A stretch of DNA of 55,967 nucleotides from the NCBI GenBank assembly GCA_964531675.1, contig CAZHFW010000025.1, positions 1 to 55,967 on the forward strand, in the 5' to 3' direction. A program made the translations under genes and the position numbers. This stretch comes from CAZHFW01 sp964531675 (GTDB taxonomy: Bacteria; Planctomycetota; Phycisphaerae; Phycisphaerales; UBA1924). The number at the start of each line of letters is the position of its first letter. The stretch's first letter is position 1. The notes under the pieces were generated by a model. It saw nothing but the letters and a program-made list of their open reading frames with translations, did not search any database and was not told where the DNA came from. Of this stretch, positions 7,623 to 14,771 are shown piece after piece.

Positions 7623-8618
7623 ATGAACGCCCAGGGCCCCACTGTCGAAACGTCGGACCGCGAGATTCGTCTGAGCCGGGAGGTGGCGGCGCCGCGCGAG
7701 CTGGTCTGGAAGCTGTGGACGGATCCGAAGCATCTGGCGAACTGGTGGGGACCGACGGGGTTCTCGACCTCGACGCAGCAGCACGAGCCCAAGCCCGGCG
7801 GGCAGTGGCGATTCACGATGCACGGCCCCGATGGGCGCGACTATGAGAATCTGATCACCTATCTGGAGGTCGTCGAGCCTTCGAAGCTCTCGTACAAGCA
7901 CGGCGGGGACGTGGAGTGCGAGCCTGTCAACTTCCAGGTTGAGGTGCGGTTCGAGCCTGCGGGCGCGAAGGGGGAGCGGACGCGGATCTCAATGCGGATG
8001 GTGTTCGAGTCCCCTCAGGCCAAGGATCTCGTGGTCAACCAGTACAACGCGATCGAGGGCGGGAAGCAGACGATCGGAAGGCTCGCGGAGTACGCGGCAA
8101 GCCAGGTTGCGCCCCGGAGCGGATCGGAGCCTTTCGTCATCCGGCGGGTCGTGCACGCGCCTTGCGAGCTCGTCTACAAAGTCTGGACGCAGCAGGAACA
8201 CCTGGCGGCGTGGTTCGGTCCGCGAGGTGTCACCATCACGAAGGCGTCACTCGAGCTCAGGCCCGGGGGCCGATTCCATTATGGCATGCGTCTGCCCGAT
8301 GGCGGGATGATGTGGGCGCTGTGGACGTTCCGCGAGATCGTGCCCAACCAGAAGCTCGTCTTTGTTCTGACCTTCTCGGATGAGCATGGCAACGTCACGC
8401 GTGCGCCGTTTGATCAGCGCTGGCCCGAGCGGATGCTGACGACCGTGGTCTTCGAGCCTCATGCGGGAATCGGCAAGGGGACAGTGATCACGATCACCAA
8501 GTCGGCGCTGGACGCCAATGCCGAGGAGCAGTCGGTGTTCGACGAGGGCCACCAGTCCATGAAGGGCGGCTGGGGCGGAACGCTCGATGTGCTCGCGGAC
8601 TACCTCGCCAAGCTCTGA
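7623..8618 (+). CDS. Tandem two-domain SRPBCC / AHSA1-like protein
   Basis: 331 residues from ATG 7623 (an in-frame ATG at 7590 is an alternative). Two copies of the AHSA1-type START/Bet v1-like fold lie in tandem: domain 1 (~residues 10-155) begins REIRLSREVAAPRELVWKLWTDPKHLANWWGP and domain 2 (~165-325) begins FVIRRVVHAPCELVYKVWTQQEHLAAWFGP. Both keep the W-x-P-x-x-L-x-x-W and GG-x-x-x-F/W motifs. Most bacterial homologues are single-domain. The fold makes a hydrophobic ligand pocket; no enzyme activity is established for most members. Context with the ArsR regulator suggests a ligand-responsive pair. Confidence 0.9.
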   Translation: MNAQGPTVETSDREIRLSREVAAPRELVWKLWTDPKHLANWWGPTGFSTSTQQHEPKPGGQWRFTMHGPDGRDYENLITYLEVVEPSKLSYKHGGDVECEPVNFQVEVRFEPAGAKGERTRISMRMVFESPQAKDLVVNQYNAIEGGKQTIGRLAEYAASQVAPRSGSEPFVIRRVVHAPCELVYKVWTQQEHLAAWFGPRGVTITKASLELRPGGRFHYGMRLPDGGMMWALWTFREIVPNQKLVFVLTFSDEHGNVTRAPFDQRWPERMLTTVVFEPHAGIGKGTVITITKSALDANAEEQSVFDEGHQSMKGGWGGTLDVLADYLAKL

Positions 8619-8656
8619 CGGATGGTCGCGGAACCGGGTGGCGGATGTCGGAGCGA

Positions 8657-9301
8657 TTACGGAGAGAGGAACGTGTGCGTCCAGCCGGAGGCCTGGCGCT
8701 CCCAGCGGACGCGCTCGTGGAGGCGGCCGTCAACGCCGGCCCAGAGCTCGACGGCGCGGGCGGTGAGGCGGAATCCCCCCCAGTGCTGCGGGCGGACCAG
8801 TTCGTGTCCGACCGCGACCCTGGCGGCGGTTTCGATCGCGGTCGAGAGCAGATCCGAACGGCGTGCGAGCGGCTGGCTCTGCTGGCTCACGACCGCGCCG
8901 AGCCGGGAGATCAGCGGACGCGACGCGAAGTAGGCGTCGTTCTCGGCGCTGGTCAGTTGCTCGACGACGCCTTCGATCCGGACCTGCCTGGTCGCGTGCG
9001 GCCAGTGGAAGACGACGGACGCGTTGGGGTTGGCTTCGAGCTCGCGGCCTTTGCGGCTGTGGTAGTTGGTGAAGAACGTGATCGCGCCGCGCGGGGCTTC
9101 CACGCCTTTGCAGAGGACGATGCGCACGGAGGGCACGCCGCCAGCGCCGACCGTGGCCAGGGCCATGGCGTTGTGGTCGTCGTACTTGCCGCTTGCTCTG
9201 GCGTCGTCGAGCCAGGACTCGACGAGCGGGAACGGGTCCTCGGGCGCCGGATCGGGGATGCGGCGCTGGGTGAGAAGCCTGCGAAGCTGGTCGACGAGCA
9301 T
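8657..9301 (-). CDS. pdxH: Pyridoxamine 5'-phosphate oxidase
   Basis: 214 residues, the usual PdxH size. Oxidises pyridoxine or pyridoxamine 5'-phosphate to pyridoxal 5'-phosphate using FMN and oxygen. Recognisable segments: DPFPLVESWLDDA, NAMALATVGAGGVPSVRIVLCKG (FMN-binding strands), ITFFTNYHSRKGRELEANPNASVVFHW, RQVRIEGVVEQL, YFASRPLISRLGAVVSQQSQPL, and the C-terminal PQHWGGFRLTARAVELWAG with Arg/His substrate-binding region near RLHERVRW. The protein ends FLSP, close to the usual RLxP end. It converges on the AHSA1 gene (38-base gap) and follows the alcohol dehydrogenase gene on the same strand after 19 bases, so the two may share a transcript. Confidence 0.96.
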   Translation of the reverse strand: MLVDQLRRLLTQRRIPDPAPEDPFPLVESWLDDARASGKYDDHNAMALATVGAGGVPSVRIVLCKGVEAPRGAITFFTNYHSRKGRELEANPNASVVFHWPHATRQVRIEGVVEQLTSAENDAYFASRPLISRLGAVVSQQSQPLARRSDLLSTAIETAARVAVGHELVRPQHWGGFRLTARAVELWAGVDGRLHERVRWERQASGWTHTFLSP

Positions 9302-9320
9302 GATCCCGCCTCCGGGCCGG

Positions 9321-10370
9321 TTACTTGCCCTTGAGAGAGGCCATGTCGATGACGAAGCGGTACTTGACGTCGCTCTTGAGCATGCGCTCGTAAGCCTCGT
9401 TGATCTGCTGCATCCGGATGAGCTCGATGTCGCAGACGATGTTGTGCTTGCCGCAAAAATCGAGCATTTCCTGGGTCTCGGGGAGGCCGCCGATGAGCGA
9501 GCCCGCGAGATTGCGGCGGGGCATGATGAGGCTGAAGGCGCTGACGGCCAGGGGCTTGGGCGGGACGCCGACCATCACCATGGTGGCGTCGAGCTTGAGC
9601 AGGTTGAGGTACGCACCGACGTCGTGATCAGCGCTGACGGTGTCGAGGATGAAGTCGAAGCTCCCGGTGTGCTTGGCCATCTGATCGGCGTTGCGGGAGA
9701 TGACGACGTCGCTGGCGCCGAGCTTCTTGCCGTCGGCGACTTTGCTCTCGGAGGTCGTGAAGAGGACGGTGTGGGCGCCCATGGCGTGGGCGAACTTGAC
9801 GCCCATGTGACCCAGGCCGCCGAGGCCGACGATGCCGACCTTCTGGCCCTTGGAGACCTTCCAGTGGCGGAGCGGGGAGTAGGTCGTGATGCCGGCGCAG
9901 AGGAGCGGCGCGGCGCGGGCGGGGTCGAGGTTGGCGGGGACCTTCAGGGTGAAGGCTTCGTCGACGACGATGTTCTCCGAGTAACCGCCGTGGGTGGGAC
10001 CGCCCAGGAACTTGTCCTGCCCGCCGTAGGTGAAGGTGGAACCGTTCTGGCAGAACTGTTCCATGCCCTTGGCGCAGCTCGGGCAGGTGCGGCAGGAGTC
10101 GACGAGGCAGCCAACGGCGGCGAGGTCGCCAACCTTGAACTTGGAGACCTTGGCGCCGACCTTGGCCACGCGCCCGAGGATCTCGTGGCCCGGGACGACG
10201 GGGTAGGTCGTCATGCCCCATTCGTTGCGGGCGAAATGGAGATCGGAGTGGCAGACGCCGCAATAGAGGATGTCGATCGCCACATCGGTGGGCTGGGGTT
10301 CACGACGGTTGATGGTGAGGGGGCCCAGGAGCGAGGTGGGAGACGCGGCAGCGAATGCTTTGGTTGGCAT
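9321..10370 (-). CDS. Zinc-dependent NAD(P)-linked alcohol/aldehyde dehydrogenase (YahK/CAD-like)
   Basis: 349 residues from ATG 10370 (the frame is open further upstream, but MPTKAFAAASP is the natural start). Medium-chain dehydrogenase: catalytic zinc ligands Cys40 (CGVCHSDLH) and His62-Glu63 (PGHEILG); structural zinc Cys quartet in DSCRTCPSCAKGMEQFC; Rossmann motif VGIVGLGGLGHMGVKFA. The GGYSENIVVDE and LLCAGITTYSPL segments are typical of the YahK/cinnamyl-alcohol-dehydrogenase subgroup, which reduces broad aldehydes with NADPH. On the minus strand TACACT lies only six bases before the ATG and no good Shine-Dalgarno is seen, suggesting a leaderless transcript. Confidence 0.94.
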   Translation of the reverse strand: MPTKAFAAASPTSLLGPLTINRREPQPTDVAIDILYCGVCHSDLHFARNEWGMTTYPVVPGHEILGRVAKVGAKVSKFKVGDLAAVGCLVDSCRTCPSCAKGMEQFCQNGSTFTYGGQDKFLGGPTHGGYSENIVVDEAFTLKVPANLDPARAAPLLCAGITTYSPLRHWKVSKGQKVGIVGLGGLGHMGVKFAHAMGAHTVLFTTSESKVADGKKLGASDVVISRNADQMAKHTGSFDFILDTVSADHDVGAYLNLLKLDATMVMVGVPPKPLAVSAFSLIMPRRNLAGSLIGGLPETQEMLDFCGKHNIVCDIELIRMQQINEAYERMLKSDVKYRFVIDMASLKGK

Positions 10371-10389
10371 GCGAGGAGTGTACTCCCGC

Positions 10390-10776
10390 TCACGCGCGGG
10401 GCTTGGGGCTCGCATTCTGCTTCGCATCGATGATGCCGCAGACAAGCAGAAGCAAGGCGGGCGATGAGAACACGACGAACCAGGGGCCTGCAGAGAAGAG
10501 CTTTCCATCCATGGCGAGCAGAGCGTGAAAGGCGATCAGACTGAACAAGGCGACGAGTCCGCCCAGAATCTCTCGACGCCAGGCGACAAGCATGCCCAAC
10601 ACGACTCCGCATGGAAAGCACGCGAGCAAGACCCACTCGCGCGGCGTGGGCCACGCGGCGTGATCGGTGGCCATCGCCAGCATGAGGGCGATGCTCACGA
10701 GGCTGGCGAAGCGGGCGAGCCACCGGAGCGCGATGAGCGGCCGAAGGCGAACGTGGAATGCGGCGGCGGGTGCCAT
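10390..10776 (-). CDS. Small four-helix membrane protein, unknown function
   Basis: 128 residues from ATG 10776, chosen over ATG 10791 because GGAGGG lies about seven bases before it. Hydrophobic segments: ALRWLARFASLVSIALMLAM, WVLLACFPCGVVLGMLVAW, LGGLVALFSLIAFHALLAM and WFVVFSSPALLLLVCGIID, giving four membrane helices with short loops. I do not recognise a characterised family. Upstream is the palindrome at 10809-10822, suggesting repressor control. Confidence 0.7.
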   Translation of the reverse strand: MAPAAAFHVRLRPLIALRWLARFASLVSIALMLAMATDHAAWPTPREWVLLACFPCGVVLGMLVAWRREILGGLVALFSLIAFHALLAMDGKLFSAGPWFVVFSSPALLLLVCGIIDAKQNASPKPRA

Positions 10777-10793
10777 GGGTGAGCCCTCCATTA

Positions 10794-10825
10794 CGGTCGC
10801 GATAAAATAGTAAGTACTTACTTAC
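10794..10825 (-). promoter_or_regulatory. Palindromic operator AGTAAGTACTTACT upstream of the membrane gene
   Basis: AGTAAGTACTTACT (10809-10822) is a perfect 14-bp palindrome extended by another TTAC repeat. On the minus strand it runs straight into TATTTT, a plausible -10, about 25 bases before the ATG at 10776. This geometry fits a dimeric repressor; the protein that binds is unknown. Confidence 0.55.
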
Positions 10826-10905
10826 TCGTCAAGATTCGGTTCTCTCTGCGGGACAGGCAGCAAGGGAACCTCAGAACGGCCGCTCGTCGACTTTTTACGA
10901 CATTG

Positions 10906-10983
10906 TGTCGTGTTTACTTGACACTCTTCCGATGTCGTGTATTCTTGACACATCGTCGCATTCACGCGACACGGGAGGGATCG
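10906..10983 (+). promoter_or_regulatory. Promoter with two 19-bp operator-like repeats
   Basis: Two near-identical 19-mers lie at 10906-10924 and 10933-10951, 27 bp apart; each is TGTCGTGT - TTTAC or ATTCT - TTGACAC, flanked by the inverted halves GTGTC and GACAC. Within them sit TTGACA (10918-10923), a 16-base spacer and TATTCT (10940-10945), a good sigma70 promoter. GGGAGGG (10973-10980) then precedes the ATG at 10984. The XRE protein encoded downstream is the obvious candidate to bind. Confidence 0.7.
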
Positions 10984-11403
10984 ATGAGCCCATCGTTTGA
11001 AGAGAAGAGTGTGTGGTTCCAGCTGAGCGGGATCGTGCTGGCGCTTGGCACGTACTTCGTGCTGGCCGGGCGGATGCTGGCGACGGGCGTGCGGGACATG
11101 CCGGCGTACGCCGCGTTGCTCATGGTGGCCGCGGGCGCGCTGACGGTCTTCCTGATCGTGACGCACGCGGTGGCGGCCATCGCGCGACGGCCCGAGCGCA
11201 AAGACGAGCGGGATCGGCTGATCGCCTGGCGCGCCGAGCACAACTCGTCGTGGATCGCGGCGACCGGGATCGTCACGGCGGTGGCCTGCATGGCCCTGGG
11301 GGTCGCCAATGTCTGGACCGCGAACATCCTGCTTCTGGCTCTGACGCTCTCCGAAGTCACGGCGTACGCCCTGCGTCTCATGTACTACCGCAAGGGGGTG
11401 TGA
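10984..11403 (+). CDS. Four-helix membrane protein partnered with an XRE regulator
   Basis: 139 residues; ATG 10984 chosen for its GGGAGGG ribosome site (the frame is open upstream to 10903). Hydrophobic segments: WFQLSGIVLALGTYFVLAG, YAALLMVAAGALTVFLIVTHAVAAI, WIAATGIVTAVACMALGVA and ILLLALTLSEVTAYALRLMYY. A charged central loop holds RRPERKDERDRLI. This resembles small DUF2178-like membrane proteins usually encoded next to an XRE-family regulator; family placement is tentative. The stop TGA at 11401-11403 is one base from the ATG of the regulator, so the pair is one transcriptional and probably coupled unit. Confidence 0.8.
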   Translation: MSPSFEEKSVWFQLSGIVLALGTYFVLAGRMLATGVRDMPAYAALLMVAAGALTVFLIVTHAVAAIARRPERKDERDRLIAWRAEHNSSWIAATGIVTAVACMALGVANVWTANILLLALTLSEVTAYALRLMYYRKGV

Positions 11404-11404
11404 G

Positions 11405-11644
11405 ATGACGCTCGAGCCGATCAGCATCAAGAACAACATCCGCGTGCTCCGCTTCGGCGCGGCGGAGATGACCCAGCAGGAGCTTGCGGACCGCGTGGGT
11501 GTGAGCCGTCAGACCATCAACGCGATCGAGACGTCGAAGTACTTTCCATCGCTCGAGGTGGCGTTCCGGATCGCACGGGTCTTCGGGAGGCCGCTCGGCG
11601 AAGTGTTCGAGTGCGTGGACGTGCGACCCTCGCAGGGCTCTTGA
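11405..11644 (+). CDS. XRE/Cro-type helix-turn-helix regulator (YgzD/YozG-like)
   Basis: 79 residues, essentially one DNA-binding domain: IKNNIRVLRFGAAEMTQQEL, then ADRVGVSRQTINAIETSKYF (the helix-turn-helix), then PSLEVAFRIARVFGRPLGEVFEC. Such small regulators are typically encoded with a membrane protein, as here with the gene ending at 11403. It probably binds the two 19-bp repeats at 10906-10951 and autoregulates the pair. Confidence 0.93.
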   Translation: MTLEPISIKNNIRVLRFGAAEMTQQELADRVGVSRQTINAIETSKYFPSLEVAFRIARVFGRPLGEVFECVDVRPSQGS

Positions 11645-11663
11645 GATCACAACTTCATGCGGG

Positions 11664-12308
11664 TCACGCCCTGCCGTCGCCGGCGTGGGGAGTATCGGGA
11701 GCTTCCGGTTCCATGACCGCACCGGAGGAGGCTTCCGGTTTCCCCCTTCCGCGGCGGCGTGGGCGTTTGCCGGTCAGACGGACGACCGGCACATTGAGAA
11801 ACCGTGCCAGGCGCGATGCGATGGCCTCGACGGAGGAGGGATCGCCTCCCTGAATCTCGTCCAGGTCGATCGCGGCGTGCGGCTTGAGGAGCAGCAGGCG
11901 GGCTCGGTGCACCGTGATGGGGAAGCCGCGACCTCCGCCGGAGGCCTGCTCGGTCCGCTCGACCGCGACCGCGTGAACTCGACTCAGTTCAAACTCGGTG
12001 GATGTGGTTCGTCTGGAGATCAGGTGCCGTTGGATGTGGAAGCCGATCCCGGCACGGCGATCGAGTTCGAGACGCTCGCGGCGGAGTGAGAGCCAGAGGA
12101 TCGCGGCGAGCAGGAAGAGTCCGAACGCGATGAAGAGACCCACGCCCAACAGTTCAACGTTGGACTTGCTGTGGCGCGAGATCAGGATGGCGAAGCCCGA
12201 GCCTCCGGCGACGAGGGCAAGGGCGATCGCGATTCCGAAGCGCATCCCGCGGCCCTGAGGGGTGCCTTCGAGTTCGATCCGGTTCTGATCTTCGAAGGTC
12301 ACGCGCAC
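11664..12308 (-). CDS. Two-helix membrane protein with PH-like soluble region
   Basis: 214 residues from GTG 12308, chosen because TGGAG lies seven bases upstream; longer versions starting up to 12494 would overlap the upstream gene. Two adjacent membrane segments (FGIAIALALVAGGSGFAILI and LGVGLFIAFGLFLLAAILWLSL) are followed by a strand-rich soluble part (RRERLELDRRAGIGFHIQRHLI, TEFELSRVHAVAVE, ARLLLLKPHAAIDLDEI) as in bacterial membrane-anchored PH-like domains, and a basic tail KRPRRRGRGK. Function unknown; placement by overall architecture only. Confidence 0.65.
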   Translation of the reverse strand: MRVTFEDQNRIELEGTPQGRGMRFGIAIALALVAGGSGFAILISRHSKSNVELLGVGLFIAFGLFLLAAILWLSLRRERLELDRRAGIGFHIQRHLISRRTTSTEFELSRVHAVAVERTEQASGGGRGFPITVHRARLLLLKPHAAIDLDEIQGGDPSSVEAIASRLARFLNVPVVRLTGKRPRRRGRGKPEASSGAVMEPEAPDTPHAGDGRA

Positions 12309-12405
12309 GTGCGCACTCCAGCTCAGGAAGGGGGACGCCCCTGGGCTGAGTGTCGCAGGTTTGGGAGCTTGGGTCGAGCGGTTTGCGAAAACGCGCTGGT
12401 TGCGG

Positions 12406-13893
12406 TCAGACCGCGCAGCCGTTCTGATCGAAGGCTCCCAAGAAGTCGAAGAAGTCGGCAAGGTCGACCTCGGTGTCCCCCGTGAGGTCGGCACACGGGA
12501 GCGACTGGTCGAAGCAGTTCAGGAACTCGAAGAAGTCGGCTAGGTCGACGGAGCCGTCGTGTGTGACGTCGGCGTGGAGGTGGGTCGCGAAAAGGGAAGG
12601 CGAGCCGGTGGCGTTGGTGGAGCCCGCGATGTTGGTCGCGGTCACGCGCCAGTAGTAGGTGCTGCACTCCTGCAGAGCACCGGCGGGCGGCGTCCACTGC
12701 GTCGCGGAGAGCCCCGTCGCGGAGGCGACGACGTTCACGAGTGCGGGATCGGTCGCGATGACGATCGCGTATGAGGAAGCACCGATGGACGTGGCCCATG
12801 AGAAAGTCGCGTTGGTCGCGACGTCAAAGCCGCCCGCAACGGGAGAGGTCTGCGTGAATCCGGGAGGCGCCGAGGGCGTCCACATGAAGGCGAGCGAGCG
12901 GTTCAGGGTATTGGTGGCTTCACCGACGACCTGGCCCGTGATGGGATCGACGCCGTGGGCGTAGGAGAAGAGGTAACCCGCGGGGAGGAACTGATGCAGG
13001 TCGATGGCGACGCCGTTGACCCAGGCAAAGGCGTGCGTGCGGCCGCTGGTGGAGGGACCTGAGCCTGAGCCGCACACGATGCCAGCGCCGACGCCCTCGG
13101 CCCAGGACTCGGTCAGGAATGCGGGGTGCAGATCAACGACGGACTCGGCGGAACCGGCCCAGATGACGGCGTGGCTGAGGTTTCCGCTGGCGGCGCTGTA
13201 GGCGGCGCCGGCCTGGTAGTTCGCGTCCATGCCGTAGGCCTCGGTGGAGTCGAACGCGCCGTTCAGGTCGATGGCGGACTCGGGCGTCGCGGTCCAGAGG
13301 ATCGCGTGATCGACGGAGCCGACGGAGGCGAGACCGATTTGTCGTCCGCCGACTGCGCCATAGATGTGTGAGGTATCAAAGCCCGCGGGGTGGAGGTCGA
13401 CCGCGGAGAACGCGGTGCCGCTCCAGAGCATCGCGTGGATGATCCCGCCCGCGGTGGCCTGGCCTGCCTGGAACTCACCATCGGTGGCGTATGCGGCGGA
13501 GACGTCATAGCCCGGGGGATTGAGGTCGACCATGGAGGCAGCGGTTCCGGTCCAAAGCATGGCGTGGAAGCCGAAACCGGTGGCTGCGCCGCTCGCGGTG
13601 CCGACCTGTTGGCCCGGGCCGACGCCGAGGGCGAAGCTTGTTCCCCACCCTGCGTTGGTCAATGCGACCGCGGAGGCGGGCGTGCCCGACCAGAGCGCCG
13701 CGGTCTGGATGCTGCCTCCGCCGGCGTTGCCGACTTGCTTGCCGTTGTAGGCGGTCCAGGCACGGCTCACCGACGCGCCGCTCGGATTGAGCAGCTTGGA
13801 GGTGAACTGCGCCTGCGCCGCTCCCGACCAGAGGGCGAGCCCCGCGACCGACACGAGCAGGGAGATGGATGTGGCGCGAGCGCGGGATGCCAT
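12406..13893 (-). CDS. Secreted HAF-repeat protein with C-terminal dockerin-like domain
   Basis: 495 residues. Signal peptide at 1-28 (basic MASRARATS, hydrophobic LLVSVAGLALWSGAAQA). Residues ~30-310 hold about seven repeats of ~42 residues of the type SxAYAxxGGxQVGxAxxxGxxHAxLWxGTxxSxVDLxPxGF, the HAF extracellular repeat. Next comes a fibronectin-III-like segment (TQTSPVAGGFDVATNATFSWA ... CSTYYWRVTATNIAGS). The end has two EF-hand-like repeats, DVTHDGSVDLADFFEFLNCF and DLTGDTEVDLADFFDFLGAF, finishing in GC near the terminus: the GC-type dockerin anchoring domain of planctomycetes. AAGGAACC precedes ATG 13893. Probably exported and cell-surface attached; the ligand is unknown. Confidence 0.9.
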   Translation of the reverse strand: MASRARATSISLLVSVAGLALWSGAAQAQFTSKLLNPSGASVSRAWTAYNGKQVGNAGGGSIQTAALWSGTPASAVALTNAGWGTSFALGVGPGQQVGTASGAATGFGFHAMLWTGTAASMVDLNPPGYDVSAAYATDGEFQAGQATAGGIIHAMLWSGTAFSAVDLHPAGFDTSHIYGAVGGRQIGLASVGSVDHAILWTATPESAIDLNGAFDSTEAYGMDANYQAGAAYSAASGNLSHAVIWAGSAESVVDLHPAFLTESWAEGVGAGIVCGSGSGPSTSGRTHAFAWVNGVAIDLHQFLPAGYLFSYAHGVDPITGQVVGEATNTLNRSLAFMWTPSAPPGFTQTSPVAGGFDVATNATFSWATSIGASSYAIVIATDPALVNVVASATGLSATQWTPPAGALQECSTYYWRVTATNIAGSTNATGSPSLFATHLHADVTHDGSVDLADFFEFLNCFDQSLPCADLTGDTEVDLADFFDFLGAFDQNGCAV

Positions 13894-14138
13894 GATCGGT
13901 TCCTTCTACACAAGAGCGACGACTGGTCCGAACGACGTCGGCTTGGCGACAGACGCCAGTTGCGCCGACGCCGGTGAGCCTAAAGGCCAAAGCTCGTATC
14001 GATGTGTGCGAATCTTGGTTCCGGCGCAGATCCGATGGGTCCCCGGGGGCACTTCGCGTTTTGCACTGCACGTTTTGCGGAACGCACCCGCTGCGGCGCG
14101 GGATTCCCCGGCAGCGTCGCGGGATTCTCCGCATGTGC
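13894..14138. other. Intergenic region between two minus-strand genes
   Basis: No gene is supported. It contains two imperfect copies of GCGCGGGATTCCCCGGCA around 14095-14133, about 20 bases apart, which may be a local duplication. No clear terminator hairpin with a T-run was found. Confidence 0.4.
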
Positions 14139-14735
14139 TCAGGAACGGGGCGTGTGCGTCGCCCTCGCTGCGGCTCGACGCGCCACGCCTTCGGCGTCCA
14201 TCGGCGTCGCGGGCGAGCGGAAGATTCCGAGGTAGGCGTGCCAGGGGCCGACCTGATCCTCGTACTGAGCCGCAAGCGCTCTGGAGATCTGCGCCAGGTG
14301 GTTGAGGTCGTGGACGGTCCAGGTGGAGAGAAGCTGCGCGATGGTGACGGAGCCAAGCGCGGGGTGACGGCCGCGACGCGCCAGATCGGCGGGCGAGAGC
14401 TGGAAGGCTTGGAGCGCCGTCAGGCTCTCGGAGCGTCTGGCTGCGAACTCATCGAGAAGAACGCCCATGCTCTTGCCGCGACTTGCCTCGAACTGCGCGT
14501 ATCGGTCGTAGGGCGTGAAGGGCGCCTGCTCGCCGTGCGCGAGGATGTGGCGCACGCGGGGGATCCAGTCGGATTCTTCACCTGAGATGAGATGGCCCAC
14601 GATGTCGAAGGTGCTGAAGGTGTCCTTGCCGTAGGTGCCATCGGTCCACGCGGCGTCGAGATGGCCGAGCAAGGCGCGGAGCGTCGCGGGCGTGGAGCTG
14701 AGGATCTGGATCGCTTGTGGGAGTGAGAACTGCAT
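14139..14735 (-). CDS. DinB-fold (DUF664-like) metal-binding protein
   Basis: 198 residues. The four-helix DinB/YfiT fold is recognised from SLPQAIQILSSTPATLRALL, then TFSTFDIVGHLISGEESDWIPRVRHIL with the first His, and the C-terminal pair in STWTVHDLNHLAQISRAL that supplies the other two metal-binding His. Members can be thiol transferases or have unknown functions; here the thiol cofactor is unknown. The C-terminal tail is Ala/Arg-rich. GGAG lies upstream of ATG 14735. It sits 36 bases downstream of the rhamnosidase gene on the same strand and may be co-transcribed. Confidence 0.85.
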   Translation of the reverse strand: MQFSLPQAIQILSSTPATLRALLGHLDAAWTDGTYGKDTFSTFDIVGHLISGEESDWIPRVRHILAHGEQAPFTPYDRYAQFEASRGKSMGVLLDEFAARRSESLTALQAFQLSPADLARRGRHPALGSVTIAQLLSTWTVHDLNHLAQISRALAAQYEDQVGPWHAYLGIFRSPATPMDAEGVARRAAARATHTPRS

Positions 14736-14771
14736 GCGTGGGGAGCTCCACGATTCGGGCGATGGCGAGAG

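Noticed and set aside
9066..10433. 455-residue plus-strand frame opposite the alcohol dehydrogenase
   Set aside because: Asp/Gly/Val-rich complement artefact with no recognisable fold; the minus strand has all zinc ligands.
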